A stretch of DNA of 8,134 nucleotides, from assembly GCA_937928295.1 (NCBI GenBank), contig CALEYY010000259.1, positions 1-8,134 on the forward strand, written 5' to 3'. Source of the DNA: an uncultured Moraxellaceae bacterium. Lineage in GTDB: Bacteria; Pseudomonadota; Gammaproteobacteria; Pseudomonadales; Moraxellaceae. The position numbers and the translations under genes are program-made. Numbering within the stretch: the first letter of the stretch is position 1; every line of letters begins with the position of its first letter. Shown piece by piece: positions 1 through 5,421 of the stretch. The notes below the pieces were generated by a model, which saw only the letters and a list, made by a program, of their open reading frames with translations, did no database searches and was not told where the DNA came from.

Positions 1-527
1 CACTTCTGCAGCAGCTTCTGGATGATGTTCTCGACATCCTCACCGACATAGCCAGCTTCCGTCAGCGTGGTCGCATCGGCGATGGTGAACGGCACATTGA
101 GCACGCGCGCCAGCGTTTCCGCCAGCAGCGTCTTGCCCGAGCCGGTCGGGCCGATGAGCAGGATGTTGCTCTTCGACAGCTCGACCTCAGCCCCGGCACG
201 CGCGCCCACCGCACGCTTCATGCCCGCACGCAGACGCTTGTAGTGGTTGTAGACCGCCACGGCGAGCACACGCTTGGCTTGCTCCTGGCCGATCACATAG
301 TCATCCAGCGAGGCTTTCAGCTCACGCGGCGTAGGCAGGCGGTCAGACGATTTTTCGTCGGCCTTTTCCTGCACTTCTTCACGAATGATGTCGTTGCAGA
401 GATCAACGCACTCGTCGCAGACATACACCGACGGGCCCGCAATCAGCTTGCGAACTTCGTGTTGGCTTTTGCCGCAGAAGGAACAGAACAGCAGCTTGCT
501 GTCCCCTCCTCGTCTTTCGTCGGTCAT
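1..527 (-). CDS. clpX: ClpX, ATPase/unfoldase subunit of the Clp protease (N-terminal 175 codons, partial)
   Basis: ClpX is the AAA+ unfoldase that recognises tagged or native substrates and threads them into the ClpP chamber in the cytoplasm. The gene reads leftward out of the window, so only the N-terminal part is present. Seen in the translation: a zinc-binding domain with cysteine pairs C15-x2-C18 and C37-x2-C40, a linker, and the AAA+ start with the Walker A motif GPTGSGKT at residues 126-133, followed by the conserved TLTEAGYVGEDVEN stretch. The ATG is at 525-527, preceded by GAGAGG at 534-539 with suitable spacing. It lies 30 bases downstream of the clpP stop with no terminator between, so clpP-clpX is probably one transcript. 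The linker between the helix ending in HYKRL and Walker A looks slightly longer than in E. coli, which is a minor variation. Identity is certain; only the C-terminus is unseen. Confidence 0.97.
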   Translation of the reverse strand, partial: MTDERRGGDSKLLFCSFCGKSQHEVRKLIAGPSVYVCDECVDLCNDIIREEVQEKADEKSSDRLPTPRELKASLDDYVIGQEQAKRVLAVAVYNHYKRLRAGMKRAVGARAGAEVELSKSNILLIGPTGSGKTLLAETLARVLNVPFTIADATTLTEAGYVGEDVENIIQKLLQK

Positions 528-557
528 GCTGATCCTCTCAAATACTTGTTATACGGC

Positions 558-1181
558 TCACGGACGCTTGGTCAGCACCTGGTCGATCAGACCATAGCGC
601 TGCGCCTCGTCGGCGGCCATGAAGTTGTCGCGATCTGTGTCGCGTTCAATGTTTTCGATGGTCTGGCCGGCATGATCTGCCAGCAACTGGTTCAGCTGAC
701 CCTTGATCTTCAGGATTTCCTTGGCGTGGATGGCAATATCCGAGGCCTGGCCCTGGAAGCCGCCCAGCGGCTGGTGAATCATGACGCGCGAGTGCGTCAG
801 CGCAAAACGCTTGCCCTTGGTGCCTGCCGACAGCAGGAAGGCACCCATGGATGCGGCCTGACCGACACAGATAGTCGATACATCCGGCTTGATGAACTTC
901 ATGGTGTCGTAAATGGCCATGCCAGCCGTGACCGAGCCACCCGGCGAATTGATGTAGAGGTGAATATCCTTGTCCGGATTGTCCGACTCCAGAAACAGCA
1001 GCTGCGCCACCACCAGATTGGCCATGTGATCTTCGATGGGGCCGACAATGAAAATCACGCGCTCTTTCAGCAGGCGCGAATAGATGTCGAAGGCGCGCTC
1101 GCCGCGAGCCGACTGTTCCACCACCATCGGCACCAGGCCAAGGTTGGTCGGAGCGGTATGTTGCGATAAATCGATTCTCAT
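558..1181 (-). CDS. clpP: ClpP, ATP-dependent Clp protease proteolytic subunit
   Basis: ClpP is the serine peptidase that forms a double-ring tetradecamer and degrades proteins fed to it by ClpX or ClpA. The 207-residue product has the same length as E. coli ClpP. The catalytic triad sits at S111 (in GQAASMGAF), H136 (in MIHQPLGG) and D185 (in DTDRDNFM), matching the precursor numbering of the E. coli enzyme. Residues 1-15 resemble the short propeptide that is cleaved before the LVPMVVE motif. The frame is open upstream to an ATG at 1280, but I choose the ATG at 1179-1181: it gives the family length, has AAGGTG at 1188-1193 six bases upstream, and the extension would be coded by an intergenic hairpin. 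It follows tig by 137 bases and precedes clpX by 30 bases. No convincing sigma-70 or heat-shock promoter was found in the short tig-clpP gap. Confidence 0.98.
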   Translation of the reverse strand: MRIDLSQHTAPTNLGLVPMVVEQSARGERAFDIYSRLLKERVIFIVGPIEDHMANLVVAQLLFLESDNPDKDIHLYINSPGGSVTAGMAIYDTMKFIKPDVSTICVGQAASMGAFLLSAGTKGKRFALTHSRVMIHQPLGGFQGQASDIAIHAKEILKIKGQLNQLLADHAGQTIENIERDTDRDNFMAADEAQRYGLIDQVLTKRP

Positions 1182-1225
1182 GAAGTACACCTTGTGCAGA
1201 TAAGGCTCACGCCAAAAACCGGGAC

Positions 1226-1267
1226 CAGAAAGACAAACTCCCAGTGTTGTTGCCAACCACTGGGAGT
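1226..1267 (-). terminator. Hairpin with T-rich tail between tig and clpP (terminator or attenuator)
   Basis: ACTCCCAGTG at 1237-1246 and its exact reverse complement at 1258-1267 form a perfect 10-bp stem with an 11-base loop. On the minus strand the stem is followed by TTTGTCTTTCT. It begins about 51 bases after the tig stop and ends 55 bases before the clpP ATG. The T-tract is interrupted, so I read it as a partial terminator or attenuator that could lower clpPX expression relative to tig. It could also be an mRNA-stabilising or processing hairpin. Confidence 0.55.
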
Positions 1268-1318
1268 GTCGTGTCTGCAATGGCTCGCGGTCAAGGCCAC
1301 GAGCGTATGCTTGTGGTA

Positions 1319-2620
1319 TTAACGACCGGTACGCACGATTTCGGTGTAACGGGCGGTCGCATCGGTAACCTGAGCATCGGCCAGCACGGTATCGACCACC
1401 TGATCTTCCAGCACCATGGCTTCGACCTGGGCCAGCTGTTCGCGGTTGCCGTAGTAGTAGCTCACCACTTCTTCCGGCGTTTCGTAGGATTCAGCCACTT
1501 CTTCGATCACAGCCTTGACGCGGGCCTGATCGACTTCAACGGCCTTGTCTTTGATGATCTGGCTGATCAGCAAGCCAAGAGCCACTGAGCGCTGAGCCTG
1601 TTCGCGGAACAGGTCATCCGGCAGCATGTTCGGGTCAATCTTGGCGTTGCCGCCAAACTGCTTGAACATGGCTTCGCGTTGACGGTTGATTTCGTTGCCG
1701 ACCAGTGCCTTCGGTGCTTCAACCGTGTTGTTGGCGAGCAGCGCGTCCATGACCTGAGTCTTGACCTTGTTCTTCACGGCCTGCTTGAGTTCGCGCGTCA
1801 TGTTCTTGCGAACATCTTCACGGAACTTCTCAACGCCGCCGTCCTTCACGCCAAAGGCAGTCAAGAATTCGTCATTCAGTTCTGGCAGCACGGCCTTGGA
1901 GACCTTGTGCGCAGTGATCTTGAACACGGCAGCCTTGTCGCGCAGGTTTTCAGCCTGGTAATCGGACGGGAAAGTGACATTGATGTCACGAACTTCACCA
2001 GCCTTGATGCCAACGATGCCGGTTTCGAAGCCCGGAATCATACGGCCGGAACCCAGCGCCAGCTCGAAGTTGGTCGAAGTACCGCCGTCAAAGGCTTCAC
2101 CGTCGATGCTGCCGGCGAAATCGAGCGTGACCTTGTCGCCGTCAGCGGCGGCATCGGTGCTGTCTTCGAAGGTGGCGCGCTGCTTGCGCAGGTTTTCGAT
2201 CATTTCGTCGAGATCGGCTTCACCGATGTCAACCACCGGACGCTCGACCTTGATATCGGCAAAGCTGTTCAGCACCAGCTCCGGGTAAACTTCGACCAGC
2301 GCCGTGAAGGTCATGTCTTCACCGGCCTTGTCGGATACCTCTTCGATGCTCGGGAAGCCGGCCGGGTTGATGCCCTGCTGGGTCACGGCTTCATAGAAGC
2401 TGTCACGGATGATTTCGCCCAGCGCTTCCTGGCGGATGGATGCGCCGAAACGCTTCTGCACCAGCGACATCGGGACTTTGCCCGGACGGAAGCCGTCCAT
2501 GCGAATGGTGCGAGCGGCCTTGACGACGCGAGCCTGCACATCCTGTTCAATCTTGGCGGCCGGAACAACTACCTTGACGCGACGCTCGAGCGTGGAAACG
2601 GTTTCAACACTAACTTGCAT
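1319..2620 (-). CDS. tig: Trigger factor, ribosome-associated chaperone and prolyl isomerase
   Basis: Trigger factor binds ribosomal protein L23 at the exit tunnel and shields nascent chains; its middle domain is a peptidyl-prolyl isomerase. The 433-residue product is within one residue of E. coli Tig. The N-terminal ribosome-binding domain has the signature GFRPGKVP at residues 43-50. An FKBP-type domain spans about 160-240 (GDKVTLDFAGSIDGEAFDGG, then MIPGFETGIVGIKAGE). The remaining helical C-terminus forms the chaperone arms. The ATG at 2618-2620 has GAGG at 2626-2629, five bases upstream, and a TATAAT promoter lies some 70 bases further up. It is first in the tig-clpP-clpX order common in proteobacteria. 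Codon use and composition match its neighbours, and no frameshift is seen. Confidence 0.98.
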   Translation of the reverse strand: MQVSVETVSTLERRVKVVVPAAKIEQDVQARVVKAARTIRMDGFRPGKVPMSLVQKRFGASIRQEALGEIIRDSFYEAVTQQGINPAGFPSIEEVSDKAGEDMTFTALVEVYPELVLNSFADIKVERPVVDIGEADLDEMIENLRKQRATFEDSTDAAADGDKVTLDFAGSIDGEAFDGGTSTNFELALGSGRMIPGFETGIVGIKAGEVRDINVTFPSDYQAENLRDKAAVFKITAHKVSKAVLPELNDEFLTAFGVKDGGVEKFREDVRKNMTRELKQAVKNKVKTQVMDALLANNTVEAPKALVGNEINRQREAMFKQFGGNAKIDPNMLPDDLFREQAQRSVALGLLISQIIKDKAVEVDQARVKAVIEEVAESYETPEEVVSYYYGNREQLAQVEAMVLEDQVVDTVLADAQVTDATARYTEIVRTGR

Positions 2621-2688
2621 GACAACCTCAACAGAATCGATGAATTAAGTGGCAAACGGCCGTACGCAGCCGAAACGCGAGGGTCAGG

Positions 2689-2717
2689 ATTATAGTGAAA
2701 GTCGGGCAGATTGCCAG
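2689..2717 (-). promoter_or_regulatory. Sigma-70-type promoter of tig
   Basis: On the minus strand a -35 of CTGGCA (2712-2717, four of six consensus positions) is separated by 17 bases from a perfect -10 TATAAT (2689-2694). The predicted start near 2682 leaves a leader of about 60 bases before tig. It lies after the tRNA operon terminator, so tig has its own promoter. Inferred from sequence only. Confidence 0.7.
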
Positions 2718-2760
2718 CGAGCCGAGGGAGATTGTGGGGCGTGGTGAAAATCAGAATGCC

Positions 2761-2791
2761 AGAAAGCAAAAAGCGACCACAAGGGTCGCTT
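2761..2791 (-). terminator. Intrinsic terminator of the tRNA operon
   Basis: AAGCGACC (2771-2778) and GGTCGCTT (2784-2791) form a perfect 8-bp stem with a five-base loop. On the minus strand it runs directly into TTTTTGCTTTCT. It begins 19 bases after the CCA end of tRNA-Lys and separates the tRNA operon from tig. Confidence 0.85.
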
Positions 2792-2809
2792 CAAGCTCTT
2801 ACAACAAAA

Positions 2810-2885
2810 TGGTGGGCCGTGAGGGATTCGAACCTTCGACCAATGGATTAAGAGTCCACTGCTCTACCAACTGAGCTAACGGCCC
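2810..2885 (-). tRNA. tRNA-Lys (anticodon CTT)
   Basis: A 76-base cloverleaf on the minus strand. The acceptor stem GGGCCGT pairs with ACGGCCC, followed by discriminator A and an encoded CCA. The D-arm is TAGCTCAGTTGGTAGAGCA, the anticodon loop CTCTTAA with CTT at its centre reads AAG lysine codons, and the T-arm loop is GGTTCGAATCC. It is last in the four-tRNA operon and is followed by the terminator. Confidence 0.97.
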
Positions 2886-2903
2886 GCAAGCGGGTTACAA
2901 CAA

Positions 2904-2924
2904 CTTTCTCACCAGCAGAGAAAG
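2904..2924 (-). other. Hairpin in the tRNA-His/tRNA-Lys spacer
   Basis: CTTTCTC and GAGAAAG form a perfect 7-bp stem with a 7-base loop. On the minus strand it is followed by TTGTTGTAAC. It may guide processing of the tRNA precursor or act as a weak attenuator before tRNA-Lys. The function is inferred. Confidence 0.45.
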
Positions 2925-2927
2925 GGG

Positions 2928-3003
2928 TGGGGTGGCTGATGGGACTCGAACCCACGACAGCCGGAATCACAATCCGGGACTCTACCAACTGAGCTACAGC
3001 CAC
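2928..3003 (-). tRNA. tRNA-His (anticodon GTG)
   Basis: A 76-base cloverleaf on the minus strand with acceptor GTGGCTG paired to CAGCCAC, discriminator C and encoded CCA. The anticodon loop TTGTGAT gives GTG, histidine. The base just upstream (3004) is the G that RNase P keeps as the extra G-1 opposite C73, a hallmark of tRNA-His. Confidence 0.97.
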
Positions 3004-3024
3004 CACAAACATTCGCTACGAGGC

Positions 3025-3101
3025 TGGTGCGCCCGGCAGGACTCGAACCTGCGACCCTCGGCTTAGAAGGCCGATGCTCTATCCAGCTGAGCTACGAGCG
3101 C
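3025..3101 (-). tRNA. tRNA-Arg (anticodon TCT)
   Basis: A 77-base cloverleaf on the minus strand with acceptor GCGCTCG paired to CGGGCGC (one T-G wobble), discriminator A and encoded CCA. The anticodon stem CGGC/GCCG closes the loop CTTCTAA, so the anticodon is TCT, which reads the rare arginine codons AGA and AGG. The T-loop GGTTCGAGTCC is standard. Confidence 0.97.
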
Positions 3102-3129
3102 AGGGTTGAAGTTCGCATCAACAGAAAAT

Positions 3130-3206
3130 TGGTCGGGGTAGAGAGATTCGAACTCCCGACATCCTGGTCCCAAACCAGGCGCGCTACCGGACTGCGCTAT
3201 ACCCCG
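3130..3206 (-). tRNA. tRNA-Pro (anticodon TGG)
   Basis: A 77-base cloverleaf on the minus strand with acceptor CGGGGTA paired to TACCCCG, discriminator A and encoded CCA. The 5' end is C, as in other proline tRNAs. The anticodon stem CCTGG/CCAGG closes loop TTTGGGA, anticodon TGG. It is the first tRNA of the operon. Confidence 0.97.
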
Positions 3207-3223
3207 AATTTTCCGCCGACTCA

Positions 3224-3237
3224 CTGTTCGAAAACAG
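3224..3237 (-). other. UUCG-capped hairpin in the tRNA operon leader
   Basis: On the minus strand CTGTT-TTCG-AACAG forms a 5-bp stem (6 bp with an outer G-U) capped by a UUCG tetraloop, 18 bases before tRNA-Pro. The loop is an unusually stable RNA fold. It could mark or pace 5' leader processing. No T-tract follows, so it is not a terminator. Confidence 0.4.
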
Positions 3238-3258
3238 CTTACCTCGTTGCGAGGGCGC

Positions 3259-3287
3259 ATCATACGGAGCCGATGCAGGCCAGTCAA
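3259..3287 (-). promoter_or_regulatory. Promoter of the tRNA operon
   Basis: On the minus strand TTGACT (3282-3287, five of six) and TATGAT (3259-3264, five of six) are spaced by exactly 17 bases. The sequence after the -10 is GCGCCCTCG, a GC-rich discriminator of the type linked to stringent control of stable RNA promoters. The predicted start near 3252 leaves a leader of about 46 bases. Confidence 0.8.
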
Positions 3288-3353
3288 CACAGGGCCGGCA
3301 AAGAATCCGGCCAAGTGCCGAAAGTTTCGGCAGTCCGGCACATTACTGTAGCA

Positions 3354-3381
3354 GTGACAGCATCATTGGTCGGTTTAAAGT
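3354..3381 (+). promoter_or_regulatory. Putative promoter of the TIGR03643-SDR gene pair
   Basis: GTGACA (3354-3359, five of six) and TAAAGT (3376-3381, four of six) are spaced by 16 bases. Initiation about seven bases past the -10 would fall at the ATG at 3389, so the mRNA would have almost no leader. This agrees with the lack of a purine-rich ribosome site there. Confidence 0.4.
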
Positions 3382-3388
3382 ATCTAGC

Positions 3389-3655
3389 ATGAAATGTAAT
3401 GAACTACATACAGCTGACATCAGCTTAATCATAGAAATGGCTTGGTGTGATGACACGCCATTTGAAGCAATCTCCTTGCAATTCGGTTTGACCGAGCCGG
3501 AAGTGATCGCGCTCATGAAACAGCAGCTCAAGTCCGGAAGCTACAAAGTCTGGCGTGAGCGCGTCAAAGGCCGTCAGGCAAAACATGAATGTCGTCGACT
3601 TGTTATGATCCGGCAGTCATCCTTGATTGCTGGATCAATACCTTATGAAGATTGA
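3389..3655 (+). CDS. TIGR03643/DUF2805 family small protein
   Basis: An 88-residue protein recognised by its pattern: an N-terminal helix ADISLIIEMAW, then TPFEAISLQFGLTEPEVIALMKQQL (about residues 23-47), then YKVWRERVKGRQAKH (52-66). The middle resembles a helix-turn-helix, so nucleic acid binding is possible, but the family has no proven function. From my knowledge of the family, these genes are often found close to photolyase-like and LitR-type genes, as here. The last 20 residues are less typical than the core. The start at 3389 has no clear Shine-Dalgarno and may be leaderless. Its last 11 bases overlap the next gene, which implies co-transcription and perhaps translational coupling. 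It is divergent from the tRNA operon. Confidence 0.8.
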   Translation: MKCNELHTADISLIIEMAWCDDTPFEAISLQFGLTEPEVIALMKQQLKSGSYKVWRERVKGRQAKHECRRLVMIRQSSLIAGSIPYED

Positions 3656-4304
3656 ACGATTGTTGTTGTTGGGCGGAACGGGTGCTGTTGGTAAGGCTGC
3701 CTTGGCACAAGCACTGGTCGATCCCGCTATTTTGCAAGTCATTGCGCCCACCCGCCGCGCCCTGCCCGCCCATCCCAAGCTGATCAATCCCCTGCTGGAC
3801 TTCGATAACCTACCCTTGCGCTATGACGGCGCCAGTCTGGCACTGCAACAGGCATTTACTTGTGATGCCGTGGTCTGCGCCTTGGGTACAACGCTCAAGC
3901 TAGCCGGCTCGAAGGCGGCATTTGCTGCCATTGACCAGGATTTGGTGCTGTCGCTCGCACGGCTGGCGCAAGCGGGCGGCGCTCAGCGTTTTGCCTTGAA
4001 CTCTTCGTTGGGTGCTAGCGCCAACGGCAGTTTCTATTTGCGCACCAAAGCCGCTGTTGAAAAGGCTTTGATAGGCATGGGCTTTGCGCGAACAGTGATT
4101 GTGCGGCCCTCGCTGATTGACTCTGATCGCCAAGGTCAGCGTCCGATGGAGCATCTGGGCGTTGTGGTAATGCGCTTTGCACGACCGCTGATTCCGGCAC
4201 GCTACCGCGCTGTAACGCCCGAGGCGATTGCTCGCGGGCTGATTGCTGGCATCAAGAACACTGCGCCGGGCGTTTTGTTTGTTGAGTCTGAAGCTCTGGC
4301 CTAA
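3645..4304 (+). CDS. NAD(P)-binding atypical SDR (NmrA/epimerase-like) protein
   Basis: A 219-residue Rossmann-fold protein. The dinucleotide motif is G10-G-T-G13-A-V-G16 near the N-terminus. The strand ending VVCALGTT (about 76-83) is typical of short NmrA/YbjT-like SDRs. A serine pair at S120-S121 and Y131-x3-K135 (YLRTK) match the SDR catalytic Ser-Tyr-Lys layout, so oxidoreductase activity is plausible. The substrate cannot be told. I use ATG 3645 rather than the in-frame TTG at 3627, because it places the glycine-rich loop at the usual distance and has GGAT about nine bases upstream. It overlaps the TIGR03643 gene by 11 bases. Similar SDR genes occur in LitR/photolyase light-response clusters, which is the best clue to its role, but that is inference. 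There is no signal peptide or membrane segment. Confidence 0.85.
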   Translation: MKIERLLLLGGTGAVGKAALAQALVDPAILQVIAPTRRALPAHPKLINPLLDFDNLPLRYDGASLALQQAFTCDAVVCALGTTLKLAGSKAAFAAIDQDLVLSLARLAQAGGAQRFALNSSLGASANGSFYLRTKAAVEKALIGMGFARTVIVRPSLIDSDRQGQRPMEHLGVVVMRFARPLIPARYRAVTPEAIARGLIAGIKNTAPGVLFVESEALA

Positions 4305-4344
4305 GAGCTCTCACCTAAAAATCACGCCTAGACCCAACTCCATC

Positions 4345-4394
4345 AGTATTTTTCGATAAATATTTTCGAAGAATACTTTTGTCTGATTTTTGTC
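4345..4394 (+). terminator. Long AT-rich inverted repeat after the SDR gene (terminator, or part of the litR operator)
   Basis: A 33-base near-palindrome spans 4345-4377, with arms starting AGTATT and ending AATACT and inner TTCGA blocks. As RNA it gives a 12-bp stem with one G-U pair and a 9-base loop, followed by TTTTGTCTGATTTTTG. It begins 41 bases after the SDR stop. The layout suits an intrinsic terminator, although the stem is AT-rich. Because it abuts the repeat array upstream of litR, it may instead be a protein-binding dyad. Confidence 0.45.
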
Positions 4395-4439
4395 TAATAC
4401 AAACTCACGCGACACAGCCTCATCTTTGTCCTAGACAAA
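4377..4439 (+). promoter_or_regulatory. Candidate LitR operator: tandem 11-bp repeats plus two palindromes
   Basis: TTTTGTCTGAT (4377-4387) and TTTTGTCTAAT (4388-4398) are adjacent 11-bp direct repeats. The second opens a palindrome TTTGTCTAATACAAA (4389-4403), and a cleaner copy TTTGTCCTAGACAAA lies at 4425-4439, 36 bases further on. The array ends 31 bases before the litR ATG. From the literature, the related B12 photoreceptor CarH of Thermus binds tandem 11-bp repeats, so the periodicity fits a MerR/LitR operator. The assignment to LitR is inference. No confident -35/-10 pair was found here. Confidence 0.55.
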
Positions 4440-4470
4440 TCGACTAGCCGATTTGCATGAGAGGTTCAGA

Positions 4471-5421
4471 ATGAATACCAATGTCGCCGTGAAGCTTGAC
4501 CCCGCCTTCGCCACTGAGACGCCGGTGTTGCTGCCGATCAATGCTGTCGAACGCGAAACCGGTATCACCAAAGAGCTACTGCGCATGTGGGAGCGTCGGT
4601 ACGGCTTTCCGGCGCCCGAGCGTGACTCGCAAGGTGATCGTATTTATCCGCTGGCACAAATCGCCAAGCTGCGATTGCTGCGGCGCTTGCTGGATGCGGG
4701 GTTTCGGCCGGGTAAGGTCATCCACCTGGAAACCGCCGCGCTGGAGCACATGCTGCGTTCGCAAACGCAGGCACGCCATGAGATTCCGGCCGAGCTGGAG
4801 AAAGAGTTGCTGGGCGTGTTGAAGACGCATGATGTTAATCAGGTGCGCGACTACCTTGCCCATAATTTGCTGAAGCTGGGCCTGGAGAACTTTGTCATTG
4901 AGTTTCTCCAGCATGCCAACATGATTGTGGGTGATACCTGGATGCGCGGGCTCGTGGAGATTCACGAGGAGCATCTGTTTACCGAGCAGGTGCAGAACAT
5001 CGTGCGGCAGGCCATCGGCAATTTGCGTGCGGTCAATCGGCCACCGCGCATCCTGCTCACCACGCCGCCGGAAGAGACGCATACGCAGGGCATCTTGATG
5101 GTGGAGGCGCTGCTGCGGCTGGATGACGCTGATGCGGTTTGCTATGGCGCACAGATGCCGATCAAGGACATTGTGCAGGCGGTGCAACGGCACAAGATGA
5201 ATATCGTGGCGTTGTCGTTCAGCGCGTCATACCCGACCACGAAGGCGATCGAGTATCTGGAAGAGCTGCGCTTCCGGTTGCCACTGAGCGTCGAAATCTG
5301 GGGCGGTGGTGCGTCATTGCGTTCGACGCGGCGTAGCGTGGAAGCGGTGAAGTTCTTTCATGACTTGCCGAGCATTCGTCAAGCCGTGAAAAACTGGCGC
5401 ATCGCGCATGGCCCGCGCTGA
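4471..5421 (+). CDS. litR: LitR/CarH-type MerR regulator with cobalamin-binding photosensor domain
   Basis: A 316-residue light-responsive transcription factor. In dark CarH-type proteins adenosylcobalamin holds a DNA-binding tetramer; light breaks the Co-C bond and releases the DNA. Residues about 21-95 are a MerR winged helix (INAVERETGITKELLRMWERRYGFPAPER, with YPLAQIAKLRLLRRLLDAGFRPGKV after it). A helical cap (about 105-190) contains W157-x9-E167-H168. The C-terminal B12 fold (about 192-310) contains E202-T-H204-T-Q-G207, the E/D-x-H-x2-G motif whose histidine is the lower axial cobalt ligand, then SFSAS (249-253) and GGG (278-280). Having both signatures points to real B12 binding, unlike class II LitRs that rely on partner photoreceptors. 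ATG 4471 has GAGAGG six bases upstream, so I prefer it to the in-frame TTG at 4453. Its end overlaps the photolyase gene by 14 bases. Confidence 0.92.
   Translation: MNTNVAVKLDPAFATETPVLLPINAVERETGITKELLRMWERRYGFPAPERDSQGDRIYPLAQIAKLRLLRRLLDAGFRPGKVIHLETAALEHMLRSQTQARHEIPAELEKELLGVLKTHDVNQVRDYLAHNLLKLGLENFVIEFLQHANMIVGDTWMRGLVEIHEEHLFTEQVQNIVRQAIGNLRAVNRPPRILLTTPPEETHTQGILMVEALLRLDDADAVCYGAQMPIKDIVQAVQRHKMNIVALSFSASYPTTKAIEYLEELRFRLPLSVEIWGGGASLRSTRRSVEAVKFFHDLPSIRQAVKNWRIAHGPR

Noticed and set aside
243..1169. 308-codon plus-strand open frame
   Set aside because: It is antisense to clpX and clpP, shows no family resemblance, and ClpP/ClpX motifs on the other strand are decisive.
1182..1280. 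N-terminal extension of ClpP to an upstream ATG at 1280
   Set aside because: It would be coded by the intergenic hairpin, exceeds the 207-residue family length, and the ATG at 1181 has a well-spaced ribosome site.
1679..2695. 338-codon plus-strand open frame
   Set aside because: Antisense to trigger factor over almost its whole length; no recognisable domain.
3224..3237. LexA-like box CTGT...ACAG
   Set aside because: The SOS box needs CTGT-N8-ACAG; here only six bases separate the halves. A UUCG hairpin explains the symmetry better.
3027..3392. 121-codon plus-strand open frame across tRNA genes
   Set aside because: It runs through two tRNA genes and the tRNA promoter. Such RPAGLEPATLGLEGRCSIQLSY-type peptides are a known artefact of antisense tRNA translation.
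4453..4470. Upstream TTG start for LitR
   Set aside because: The ATG at 4471 has GAGAGG at ideal spacing, and the added six residues precede the usual start of the MerR domain.
4305..4470. Sigma-70 promoter for litR
   Set aside because: I tested TTGTCT, TTGTCC and TTTCGA as -35 with TAATAC, TACTTT and similar -10 boxes; none gave both a fair match and 16-18 base spacing, so no promoter is claimed.
4576..5193. 205-codon minus-strand open frame
   Set aside because: A shadow of litR with no family signature; the MerR and B12 motifs of the plus strand settle the coding strand.
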